A DNA stretch of 64,000 nt from Alicyclobacillus sp. SO9 (GTDB lineage Bacteria; Bacillota; Bacilli; Alicyclobacillales; Alicyclobacillaceae). The stretch lies in assembly GCF_016406125.1 (NCBI RefSeq), contig NZ_CP066339.1:3534001-3598000 (forward strand), in the 5' to 3' direction. Below, piece by piece: positions 1-7,637 of this stretch. Within the stretch, counting starts at the first letter, position 1. Each line of letters starts with the position of its first letter. Under the pieces are notes generated by a model. It had not been told where the DNA came from. It was given only the letters and a program-made list of their open reading frames with translations, and searched no databases. The position numbers were made by a program, and so were the translations under genes.

Positions 1-540
1 TGCTTTCGCGACAAACATTTTGTTGGGGACTTCCCAGGGCACCGTTTGATTCAAACATCTGTTGCTGTGCCTGCCAAAAGCATCAAAGCACCGCTGTATG
101 CTGACATTGTCATCGATACCTACAGCGGATACACCTTTGGCCATATCGACATGTCTCCTTCAAGGAGCAGCCATGTTCTATTACTGCAACAGTCGGTGTT
201 TCCATTTGTGAGCAAATTGACGGCATACCCCGGCCAGGTTTTCACACCTTCTTCATCGATTTTCTCTCACCGCCAGTTTACAGAATACCTCTCAAACCTC
301 CGTATCGAGCAAGCATTCTTTACTGAGACACCGGGGCTTGTCCATCAGTTTTGGCGGGCGTTTTTACAGCCTTGGGTCAAAGCCGTGCCAGCATACGAAC
401 TCATACGAGGAACTAACTTGCAAAGTCATTTTCAACGCGATCTCGATGATTTTAATCACACATACCCTCTGCCTGGTTTCCCGAACGCAAAACGTTCTCC
501 GCAAACCCGAATTGATGGGTACTTGCGGACACACACCTGA
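1..540 (+). CDS. Partial DDE-transposase/integrase-like protein (3' part, probably inactive)
   Basis: The reading frame is already open at base 1, so the true start lies left of the window; the internal TTG at 46 is not a convincing start. About 180 residues are visible. The pattern resembles the integrase core of IS3/IS481-type transposases: a strand with VIDTYSGYTF, a later segment FSHRQFTEYLSNLRIEQAF, then TPG and a C-terminal DFNHTYPLPGFPNAKRSP, like the usual FN..RPH..L....SP ending. The second catalytic Asp expected in a T-D-N-G motif is replaced (FTPSSSIF), and no clear catalytic Glu follows, so activity is doubtful. It could be a decayed mobile element or a domesticated relative. The family call is by eye and moderate at best. 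Confidence 0.45.
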   Translation, partial: CFRDKHFVGDFPGHRLIQTSVAVPAKSIKAPLYADIVIDTYSGYTFGHIDMSPSRSSHVLLLQQSVFPFVSKLTAYPGQVFTPSSSIFSHRQFTEYLSNLRIEQAFFTETPGLVHQFWRAFLQPWVKAVPAYELIRGTNLQSHFQRDLDDFNHTYPLPGFPNAKRSPQTRIDGYLRTHT

Positions 541-570
541 TTGTTCACCAGGGCAAAAGTCAGGACAACA

Positions 571-1329
571 TCAAGACAGAAGCCGCAAATCAGACAGAAT
601 CTTGACCTGACACCACTTCAGGTCAGCCAAATGTCGTTCTGTGGCCGCATCGTCCATCCGATAGCTCGGTACACTTACACTGACTGCCCCATAGGTTTTC
701 CCATTAGCAACCAGCGGTACTGCAATGCACCGAACTTCAGGTTCGTGTTCGCCATTATCAATACTGTAGCCCTGCTCGCGTACCTCGCGGAGTTCTCGAC
801 GCAACTGGTGTTCGTCTGTCAGCGTTTGATTTGTAATCTTTCGCAGGCTGACACTTGCTAGATACTCTGCCAAGTCAACTTCACCATAGGTGGAGAGAAT
901 GGCTTTTCCGATGCCTGTACAGTACATGGGAGCCGTATTGCCGACTTTAGAATACATCCGTACAGCTTGTTTGCTTTCCAGTTTCGTCACATAGACCACT
1001 TCATTGCGTTCCGCAACACCAAAATGCACCGTCTCTCCAGTCCGCATATTCAATTCCTTCACATAAGGCTCAATCAACCGCACTGTATTTACAGAGTGAA
1101 GCGCTGCACCTGCAATGCGCACGAGGCCCAGTCCCAACCGATATCCTACATCATCGGTCTTTTCGACATAGCCCACTGACTGCAACGTCTCGAGCAATTT
1201 GAATGCGGTCGCCTTGTTTAATCCCGTTGTCTGGCAGATATCCTTTAGTTTTTGTGGTTTATCCACCGTTGATAAGAAATTCAAGATGGAAACTGCTTTC
1301 AGAACGGCAGTTCCGTAGGCTGCAGGCAT
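571..1329 (-). CDS. IclR-family transcriptional regulator
   Basis: The 252-residue protein has the usual IclR length and layout: an N-terminal winged helix-turn-helix (about residues 8-70, with LKDICQTTGLNKATAFKLLETL as recognition region) and a C-terminal effector-binding domain with the typical CIAVPLVANGKTYGAVSVSVPS stretch near residues 200-225. ATG 1329 follows a good GGAGG ribosome site. It is divergent from a sugar-acid kinase gene, and an inverted repeat sits between them, so it probably controls the kinase and transporter genes in response to a sugar-acid intermediate. The effector is not shown by the sequence. Confidence 0.9.
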   Translation of the reverse strand: MPAAYGTAVLKAVSILNFLSTVDKPQKLKDICQTTGLNKATAFKLLETLQSVGYVEKTDDVGYRLGLGLVRIAGAALHSVNTVRLIEPYVKELNMRTGETVHFGVAERNEVVYVTKLESKQAVRMYSKVGNTAPMYCTGIGKAILSTYGEVDLAEYLASVSLRKITNQTLTDEHQLRRELREVREQGYSIDNGEHEPEVRCIAVPLVANGKTYGAVSVSVPSYRMDDAATERHLADLKWCQVKILSDLRLLS

Positions 1330-1360
1330 GTATCAGTACCTCCACTGCTCTTAGGGTTTG

Positions 1361-1432
1361 TTGACCGTCCGGGTTCATCAGATGTATAGTCGAATCATAA
1401 CATATAATAAACTTTGTTTCCTTATAAGAAAC
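1361..1432 (+). promoter_or_regulatory. Promoter and candidate IclR operator upstream of the KDG kinase gene
   Basis: A plus-strand promoter candidate reads TTGACC (1361-1366), 18 bases, TATAGT (1385-1390). About 25 bases downstream lies the inverted repeat GTTTC-N7-GAAAC (1416-1432), centred between the divergent regulator and kinase genes. Short GTTTC/GAAAC-type half sites are common for KdgR/IclR-family proteins, so this is the most likely operator. Binding is inference. Confidence 0.5.
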
Positions 1433-1467
1433 TTGTTAAGAATCAAAGTAGACTGCGAGGAGATCGA

Positions 1468-2412
1468 ATGGACGTCATAACGTGGGGAGAATCCATGGTG
1501 CTGTTCACACCACAAAACAACGGCCCGCTGGAGTCCGTTGCTGCATTCCAAAAAGGTGTTGCAGGAGCAGAATCAAATGTCGCCATTGGCTTGTCCCGCC
1601 TCGGGCATCAAGTTACGTGGATCAGTAAATTAGGTGAGGACAGTTTCGGACGATACATATTCAAGACCTTGCGTGGAGAAGGTGTGGATGTTTCAAAAGT
1701 CCAATTCAGCCGTGACCACAGGACAGGAATTATGTTTAAGGAACTGCTCCACTCCAATCGCACCAATGTTCTCTATTACCGCCAGAACTCTGCAGCCAGT
1801 CACCTTCAGACACAGGATATTTCACTAGAAACACTGCAAGAAACCCCCTTCATGTTAGTCACGGGAATCACGCCGGCGTTAAGCGCCGACAACCGCCTGA
1901 CCACGGCAGAGGTAATGAAGAGGGCGCGAAAGCTGGGAATTCGAGTTGTATTTGACCCGAATATCCGTCTTAAACTCTGGCCGCTAGATGAGGCACGCCC
2001 CGTACTTCTAGAGTTGGCCGCTCTGTCGGATATTGTCCTTCCGGGCATTGACGAAGGTAAGTTACTCGTCAATGAAACACACCCAGAAAGAATTGCAGAT
2101 GCCTTCCTACAGTTAGGAGCCAACACGACAGTCGTGAAACTCGGGCCCAAAGGGGCTTACTATAAGACCCAGCACACTGCAAACTACGTGACTGGATTTC
2201 CCGTTGAACTCGTCAATGAGGTTGGTGCCGGCGATGCCTTTGCTGCAGGACTCGTATCTGGTCTCCTTGATGAACTGTCAATGGATGAAGCAGTCCTGCG
2301 AGCCTGTGCCCTCGGTGCCTTGGCGGTGACGGTCATGGGTGATTACGAAGGTCTTCCGTACCGAGCGGAGTTGAATGATTTTATGTCTGGACAGAGCAAG
2401 CCGGCACGATAA
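1468..2412 (+). CDS. kdgK: 2-dehydro-3-deoxygluconokinase (PfkB family)
   Basis: PfkB-family sugar kinase that most likely phosphorylates 2-keto-3-deoxygluconate to KDPG, the entry to the Entner-Doudoroff-type aldol split. The N-terminus DVITWGESMVLFTP, the GGxxxNVAIGLSRLG-type motif (here GAESNVAIGLSRLG) and the C-terminal anion-hole signature NEVGAGDAFAAG are visible; about 315 residues is normal. ATG 1468 was chosen because GAGGAG lies five bases upstream; an upstream in-frame extension to 1414 runs through the operator and has no ribosome site. The IclR neighbour and downstream transporter support a sugar-acid role. The exact substrate (KDG versus a related keto-deoxy acid) is not proven. 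Confidence 0.8.
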   Translation: MDVITWGESMVLFTPQNNGPLESVAAFQKGVAGAESNVAIGLSRLGHQVTWISKLGEDSFGRYIFKTLRGEGVDVSKVQFSRDHRTGIMFKELLHSNRTNVLYYRQNSAASHLQTQDISLETLQETPFMLVTGITPALSADNRLTTAEVMKRARKLGIRVVFDPNIRLKLWPLDEARPVLLELAALSDIVLPGIDEGKLLVNETHPERIADAFLQLGANTTVVKLGPKGAYYKTQHTANYVTGFPVELVNEVGAGDAFAAGLVSGLLDELSMDEAVLRACALGALAVTVMGDYEGLPYRAELNDFMSGQSKPAR

Positions 2413-2439
2413 CACCCCATGAAAAGAGGAGCACACATC

Positions 2440-2481
2440 ATGGAAAACAGTCCTTTTCAAACAAGGAAATCATTCTGGTGA
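2440..2481 (+). other. Possible 13-codon leader peptide overlapping the transporter start
   Basis: An ATG at 2440 with a strong AAGAGGAG site nine bases upstream opens a 13-codon frame (MENSPFQTRKSFW) whose TGA stop overlaps the GTG start of the next gene as GTGA. This is a classic arrangement for translational coupling. It could also be the remains of a longer N-terminus lost by a frameshift. No function is known. Confidence 0.35.
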
Positions 2482-3467
2482 CTTGGAGAGAAATCGGAAG
2501 CCGAGCGAACGATTATCTTGAAAAGTGGATGTCCGCGGGAGTCATTTCTGCAATCGCAATCGGATACGTATGTCACAGCTGGATGGCAGACGGCAAGTCT
2601 GCTGTCATTGTCCTTTTCGCTTTCATGACATTTGTAACTGCCCTAGGAACTCGCATTCGAGACATCACCTATGTCCTGCGAAGTCCCTGGAAAGTGTTAC
2701 TGGTCATTGCACTGACCCACATCCTGCTGCCCCTCATCGCGTTTTCGGCAGGAAAATTCACACTTTCCCAGTTTCCCCAGTACATCACAGGGATTGTCCT
2801 AGCGGCTTGTATTCCGGTTGGCGTCACCTCCGTGATGTGGACCGACTTGACAAGGGGAAACCTGGCTCTAGCGCTTTCTATTGTGTCTATCGATACACTG
2901 TTTTCGCCATTGATTCTCCCGTTCTCTGTCCATCTGATACTTGGTAAATCAGTCAGCATTCCCGTTGTCAAACTTGTATGGGGCTTAATCTGGATGGTCG
3001 TTCTGCCTACGATTATTGGGATAACGTTGAATGAAATGAGTAAGGGCCGCATTAAACCGGCGATTCATCCTGTGGCATCTCCTTTATCCAAGCTCGCCAT
3101 GCTGTCAGTGGTGGCCATCAATGTCGCTGTTGTCTCTCCCAGTCTTGGCGGACATAAGGGGATTCTTAAATTGTTGATGGTCCTGATATCGCTTGTAATA
3201 ATTGGTTACCTAACTGGACACTTGTCCGGTCGAATTGTTGCAAAGGACAATGCGACTCGCATCTCAATGACATATGGTGTCGGTATGAGAAATATCAGCG
3301 CCGGTATTACAATTGCAACACAATACTTCAGCCACGCTGCGTCAATTCCGGTGGTTTTAATGCTGCTGTTTCAGCAGCCGTCATCAACTGTCGTCTACTG
3401 GCTATACAGACGGTACGGACAAGGCAGGAAAGGGAGAGTCAGAAAAGAGCATACCGTCAGCAATTAG
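2478..3467 (+). CDS. Bile-acid:sodium symporter-family (SBF/BASS) transporter
   Basis: A 329-residue integral membrane protein with about nine or ten hydrophobic segments. The order of segments, LAACIPVGVTSVMWTDLTRGNLALALSIVSIDTLFSPLILP in the middle and a GMRNISAGITIATQYF stretch near the C-terminus, matches the SBF/BASS fold, where these two crossing helices form the ligand and sodium sites. Many such proteins move organic acids rather than bile acids. It follows the KDG kinase by 65 bases and probably shares its transcript, so it may import or export a sugar acid. GTG 2478 is preceded by AAGGA and overlaps the leader stop. Confidence 0.75.
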   Translation: MTWREIGSRANDYLEKWMSAGVISAIAIGYVCHSWMADGKSAVIVLFAFMTFVTALGTRIRDITYVLRSPWKVLLVIALTHILLPLIAFSAGKFTLSQFPQYITGIVLAACIPVGVTSVMWTDLTRGNLALALSIVSIDTLFSPLILPFSVHLILGKSVSIPVVKLVWGLIWMVVLPTIIGITLNEMSKGRIKPAIHPVASPLSKLAMLSVVAINVAVVSPSLGGHKGILKLLMVLISLVIIGYLTGHLSGRIVAKDNATRISMTYGVGMRNISAGITIATQYFSHAASIPVVLMLLFQQPSSTVVYWLYRRYGQGRKGRVRKEHTVSN

Positions 3468-3500
3468 GCACAGGCTGCACAGGCAACGGGGTTACCCAGT

Positions 3501-5135
3501 TCACTCGTTCACAAAACTCGGCGACTTTGGCAGTTTTTCACCCGGATTTGATAATTTCCCGTCCAATGTTTCACGTCCTTCCGTAACTACAATTGTTGCA
3601 AAGAAAAGCAGTAGTACCCCTGTAAACAACGCAGCTCCCAAAAGAGAGGATAGTCCAGTCCTTTCCACCTCAAAACTGCTGAAAAAGCTGATAAGTGCGC
3701 CAAACAATAGAGCCGCACCCAGCTTTCTGCGCGTTTCATTTACTGTGAGGCCGATACGCCCCCTGTTTTCAAGGAGTGTTCCAGCGACAATCACAAGCAT
3801 GGCACATCCCGTTCCAACCCACATTGGATTTATACCAAGCGGAAATGTCACAGCAGAAAATCCGGTCACCGCATTCCAACCGAAGCCCGACACAACGCCG
3901 GCAATCATGGACATCAGGATGGTTCGCTCACGTACAATGGGCCACAGTAAGAATGAAATTGTGGGGCCAACGACAGCAGCGTTTCGGAGCGTCAAACCGA
4001 ACACCGCCCACCAGGCCAAATCCCCGGGCCGCGCCAAGGCGTAGACAACAATCATGACTCCCTGTACCATCATTGCCCAGCGCGTAAATCTCCGGACAGT
4101 ACCAGAATTGTGGGAGACATGCTGGCGATTAAAGAGATCGAGTCCGAAACTGCTTGCTCCCGAAAACATGAGCGGAGCACACCAAATGAGGGCCGCGGAC
4201 CAAAAACCCAAGCCAATGAACAACAAAGCCCAGTGCGGCGCGACAGTCTTCAAATAAGACGGAAACGCCAGTAATCCGCTGGCACGGCTGCCAAGATGCT
4301 CGCGTGCAGCCATTCCCAGCAGTGCAGGTATCACTGCAAACCCAACCAGAACGATGGAAGACAAATACACCCCGCGCCGTCCTGTCCTAATATCTTTTGC
4401 TGCAGAAATTGTTTGAAACTCGGCTTGAGCACTTACGGAATTCAGCAAACTCATGCCAAACCATACAATAATGGTGGATAACCCCACACCGTGAAGACTA
4501 AAGAATCCTGGAGAAGATGTCACCGTTGTATCGACAAGTTGGTGATTCTGCAAAACATAATACGCTGCAACCGCCAGTCCCGCAGAAAACAAGACAAGGT
4601 TTATGACCTGCACGTATGCCAAAGACCAGAGTCCGCCGAATGAGACGTATAAAACGACCAGCATCGTAGTTGCAATCAGGACCACCGCTAAATTCCAATG
4701 AAGCATAATGTGAAGAAAGGACGCAGCGGCAAGAACGTTTTTCATCGCAAAAATCGGAAACGTCAACCCAATGACTAGGGCTGCCACATCCCGCGCTCGC
4801 TGTCCATAGCGCTGACCAATTAGGTTGGAGTTCGTCAAATAGCCAATACGGCGAAACCGGCCCAGGAGAAACGTTGCAATAAACAAAGAGGCAACAATCG
4901 TTGATACCCCGAACCATATGGCTGAGATGCCTGCTCTAAACCCGGTGTCGATTTCAACAGAAAACATTGAAGCTCCCCACATAGCTGTCATGAGTACAAA
5001 AACTTGAAAAGTAGTGAATTGGCGGCCTCCGTCCAGGAATTGTCCTGCATTGTTCGCTTTTTTCTTTGAAGTGTAACTAAGAAGCAGCAAAACACCCGTG
5101 TAGGTCAGCAATAGAACCAGAAAAGCTTCCCCCAA
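3501..5135 (-). CDS. Sodium:solute symporter (SSS family)
   Basis: A 544-residue, roughly 13-segment membrane protein. The start YTGVLLLLSYTSKKKANNAGQF and the segments with GASMFSVEIDTGFRAGISAIWFG, YVSFGGLWSLAYVQVINLVLFSAGL and NSVSAQAEFQTISAAKD are typical of the SSS (SLC5-like) family, which couples sodium entry to uptake of sugars, amino acids or organic anions. TTG 5135 is used, with GGTGGG six bases upstream; the nearer ATG is in another frame. It converges on the SBF-type gene with a 33-base gap and is not part of the KDG operon. Substrate unknown. Confidence 0.85.
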   Translation of the reverse strand: MGEAFLVLLLTYTGVLLLLSYTSKKKANNAGQFLDGGRQFTTFQVFVLMTAMWGASMFSVEIDTGFRAGISAIWFGVSTIVASLFIATFLLGRFRRIGYLTNSNLIGQRYGQRARDVAALVIGLTFPIFAMKNVLAAASFLHIMLHWNLAVVLIATTMLVVLYVSFGGLWSLAYVQVINLVLFSAGLAVAAYYVLQNHQLVDTTVTSSPGFFSLHGVGLSTIIVWFGMSLLNSVSAQAEFQTISAAKDIRTGRRGVYLSSIVLVGFAVIPALLGMAAREHLGSRASGLLAFPSYLKTVAPHWALLFIGLGFWSAALIWCAPLMFSGASSFGLDLFNRQHVSHNSGTVRRFTRWAMMVQGVMIVVYALARPGDLAWWAVFGLTLRNAAVVGPTISFLLWPIVRERTILMSMIAGVVSGFGWNAVTGFSAVTFPLGINPMWVGTGCAMLVIVAGTLLENRGRIGLTVNETRRKLGAALLFGALISFFSSFEVERTGLSSLLGAALFTGVLLLFFATIVVTEGRETLDGKLSNPGEKLPKSPSFVNE

Positions 5136-5232
5136 TATAATCCCACCATTCCTATGTTTTTTATTTATAAAATCATACGTCAGTGCAAATGTAAAGTATT
5201 CATATGAATTTAATTAGTTATAGAACAAAATA

Positions 5233-5265
5233 AAATACTCTGCCTCTGTGGAGGCTAGAGTATTT
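5233..5265 (-). terminator. Rho-independent terminator downstream of leuA
   Basis: On the minus strand a hairpin with arms AAATACTCT and AGAGTATTT, extended by an inner GCCTC/GAGGC pairing with one bulge, is followed by a run rich in T (TATTTTATTTTG). It lies downstream of leuA and upstream of the symporter gene, so it separates the two transcripts. Confidence 0.75.
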
Positions 5266-5372
5266 CATCTGTTAACAATACGGGTTATCTTACAGAGACT
5301 TGTGTCACCAAAAAGCTTGTTGCTCTGTGCCAGGAAAGCACAGCCCGCGTTTTGTTGAAATCCGTAACCGCT

Positions 5373-7115
5373 CTAGTTTTGACCCGTGTTCACCATATCC
5401 TCAAGAGAGACGGAGATACCCAAGCCCAGCACCAGTTTATTCAAGGCACTGAACAGCGCCTTGACAGAAGAAGTCATAATGTCACTGTCTACCCCGCACG
5501 CCCAATAGGTGTTTCCGTCAGACACAGCGGTAATGCCGATATAAGAAATGGCGTGCGACTTCGACCCTATTTCCAAGGCGTGTTCACTATAGACCAAATC
5601 TGAATACTCTATTTCAAGGTTACTTAAAAGTGCGTTGCTGATAGCATCCAATCGACCGTTGCCAATCCCCTCAAGGTCTGTGATTGTATCATTGATGCGA
5701 ATCGTAACGACCGCTTCAAACTCCCGTTGCTGTGTGAACCGAAAGTTGATGAACTCAATGGGTCGCCCAATATTCGCGTACTGGTTCATAAAAATTTCGT
5801 AAATCTCATTGGGCATGAGTTCTTTATGAAGTCTGTCCGATACATCTTTTACGGCATAACCCACAGTCTCTCTCATTTCTCGCGGAAGGTCCAAACCATA
5901 GTGCTGTTCGAGGACATACCCGATACCGCCTTTTCCTGATTGACTGTTAATCCGAATGATATCCCCTTCGTACTCTCGGCCGATGTCCTTTGGGTCAATG
6001 GGAAGATAGGGCACAGACCAGTGACTCCGCTGTGCCTCTTCGCGCCATTTCATTCCCTTTGCAATCGCATCTTGGTGCGACCCGGAAAAAGCAGTAAACA
6101 CAAGTTCACCGCCATAGGGGTGTCTCTTGCCGACTTCCATTTTGGTCAATCGCTGATGTTCAGCGAGAATAGAAGGAATATCTTGGAGATTCAATTCAGG
6201 ATTCACGCCATGGGAGTATAAATTCAGAGCCAGCGTTATCAAATCCACATTTCCTGTTCTCTCCCCGTTGCCAAACAACGTACCTTCGACCCTCTGCGCA
6301 CCCGCTAACAGACCCAGTTCTGCATCTGCAACCCCTGTGCCCCTGTCATTGTGCGGATGAAGTGAAACAACTACGCTGTCGCGGTACTTTAAGTGATTGC
6401 TGACATACTCAATCTGACTGGCGTAGACATGGGGCATTGAGAGGGAAACCGTTGCAGGTAAATTGATGATAACGGGATTGTTTTGTGTCGGACGCCACAC
6501 ATCAAGGACACGATTACAAATTTCAAGAGCAAACTCTATCTCTGTACCTGTAAAGCTCTCAGGCGAGTACTGGAATTGAAAGTGACCTTCTGTCTCTTCA
6601 GCACATTCCTTAAACAGTCTGGCTCCTGTTACAGCAATATCTACAATTTCCTGCCTCGAACTGCGAAAGACCTGTTCACGCTGTGCCAGCGAGGTTGAAT
6701 TGTACAAATGTACAATTGCATTGTTGACACCGCGCAAAGCAGCAAAAGTCTTGCGAATGATATGTTCTCTTGCTTGAGTGAGGACTTGAATGGTTACATC
6801 TTCTGGAATCAGGTTTTCGTCAATCAACTTTCGCAAAAAAGCATACTCTGTCTCAGAAGCCGCCGGAAATCCAACTTCTATCTGCTTAAATCCGATTCCG
6901 ACCAACAGTTGGAAGTACTCTAGCTTCTCATCCAAGTTCATGGGCACAACTAAAGCCTGGTTACCATCTCGCAAATCTACGCTGCACCAAGTCGGTGCTT
7001 TTGTAATGTGCTCCTTCTGCGTCCATCCGAGACTGGGTTCAGGCGGCATAAAATACTGCCTGGCGTACTTGTTGACACTGCTCATACTTGGCTTTACAGG
7101 CGTTCCGTCTCCCAT
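5373..7115 (-). CDS. leuA: 2-isopropylmalate synthase (LeuA type 2)
   Basis: First committed enzyme of leucine synthesis: acetyl-CoA plus 2-ketoisovalerate gives 2-isopropylmalate. The early WCSVDLRDGNQALVVPM motif and the metal-binding SLHPHNDRGTGVAD motif mark the alpha-isopropylmalate synthase TIM barrel. The N-terminal layout (FMPPEPSLGW, then KAPTWCS) is that of the longer actinobacterial/yeast-type LeuA, and a C-terminal regulatory domain follows (about residues 430-580). ATG 7115 is chosen because GGAGAGG lies nine bases upstream; ATG 7160 is in frame but has no ribosome site and abuts the leader terminator. Expression is probably controlled by the leucine T-box just upstream; the regulatory domain is probably the site of leucine inhibition. 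Confidence 0.92.
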   Translation of the reverse strand: MGDGTPVKPSMSSVNKYARQYFMPPEPSLGWTQKEHITKAPTWCSVDLRDGNQALVVPMNLDEKLEYFQLLVGIGFKQIEVGFPAASETEYAFLRKLIDENLIPEDVTIQVLTQAREHIIRKTFAALRGVNNAIVHLYNSTSLAQREQVFRSSRQEIVDIAVTGARLFKECAEETEGHFQFQYSPESFTGTEIEFALEICNRVLDVWRPTQNNPVIINLPATVSLSMPHVYASQIEYVSNHLKYRDSVVVSLHPHNDRGTGVADAELGLLAGAQRVEGTLFGNGERTGNVDLITLALNLYSHGVNPELNLQDIPSILAEHQRLTKMEVGKRHPYGGELVFTAFSGSHQDAIAKGMKWREEAQRSHWSVPYLPIDPKDIGREYEGDIIRINSQSGKGGIGYVLEQHYGLDLPREMRETVGYAVKDVSDRLHKELMPNEIYEIFMNQYANIGRPIEFINFRFTQQREFEAVVTIRINDTITDLEGIGNGRLDAISNALLSNLEIEYSDLVYSEHALEIGSKSHAISYIGITAVSDGNTYWACGVDSDIMTSSVKALFSALNKLVLGLGISVSLEDMVNTGQN

Positions 7116-7170
7116 GATGCTCATCCTCTCCACATTCGCTTTTTTTGCCTCTGACTGCATTTCGTTCTAT

Positions 7171-7445
7171 AAAATAAAAACAGACCACCGCCTCATATTT
7201 AGAGACGACTGGCCATTCCCAACCGCGTTACCACTCCGATTGGTTCACAAAGTGAACCCGCTCTGTCACAGATGTCTGTGCAACCCAATAACAAGGGTCA
7301 ATCGTCCAGGTGTACTTCAGTTCCACCCAGCCGCTCCCGGGCGAGGTTCAGAAATCCGCTCCTGCGTCACACCGCCCCGCAGGTCTCTGGAAAGTGGATA
7401 TATCTTACTGCTCCCGTTCTAAGCGTTTTAAAGGCGAGTGAATTT
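7171..7445 (-). promoter_or_regulatory. T-box riboswitch leader of leuA (leucine specifier CUC)
   Basis: Read on the minus strand, the leader shows a Stem I start (AACGGGAG, then CAGAGACCTGCGGGG), a specifier region GAACCTCGCC in which CTC (7345-7343) is a leucine codon followed by a purine, and a T-box sequence TGGTAACGCGG (7233-7223) that differs from the usual TGGNACCGCG by one base. A terminator hairpin (7214-7182) with one bulge and a T-rich tail (7180-7171) follows. Uncharged tRNA-Leu binding should favour the antiterminator and allow leuA transcription. The codon and the downstream gene agree, which makes the call strong. Confidence 0.88.
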
Positions 7446-7456
7446 TTAGTGATTTC

Positions 7457-7485
7457 AAACTAACATCGTGCTCAACATCCGTCAA
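7457..7485 (-). promoter_or_regulatory. Sigma-A promoter for the leuA T-box leader
   Basis: Minus strand TTGACG (7485-7480), 17 bases, TAGTTT (7462-7457). The -35 box is good and the -10 is weak; the position fits a start just before the T-box Stem I. Confidence 0.55.
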
Positions 7486-7637
7486 GGTGATTTTATTTAA
7501 ATTTTCAATGAATTCGCTTTCATCTGATAAATATCCGAAAATTCTATGACAGAGGACTCCCCAAATGAATAAAACCTTGCTAACATGTATAAATAATTCA
7601 AATTGACTGATGACTCAGTTTAAAATAGGAGGTACCT

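Noticed and set aside
4498-4917. 139-codon minus-strand frame inside the SSS gene
   Set aside because: Alternative frame of the same strand within a long, well-supported membrane protein gene.
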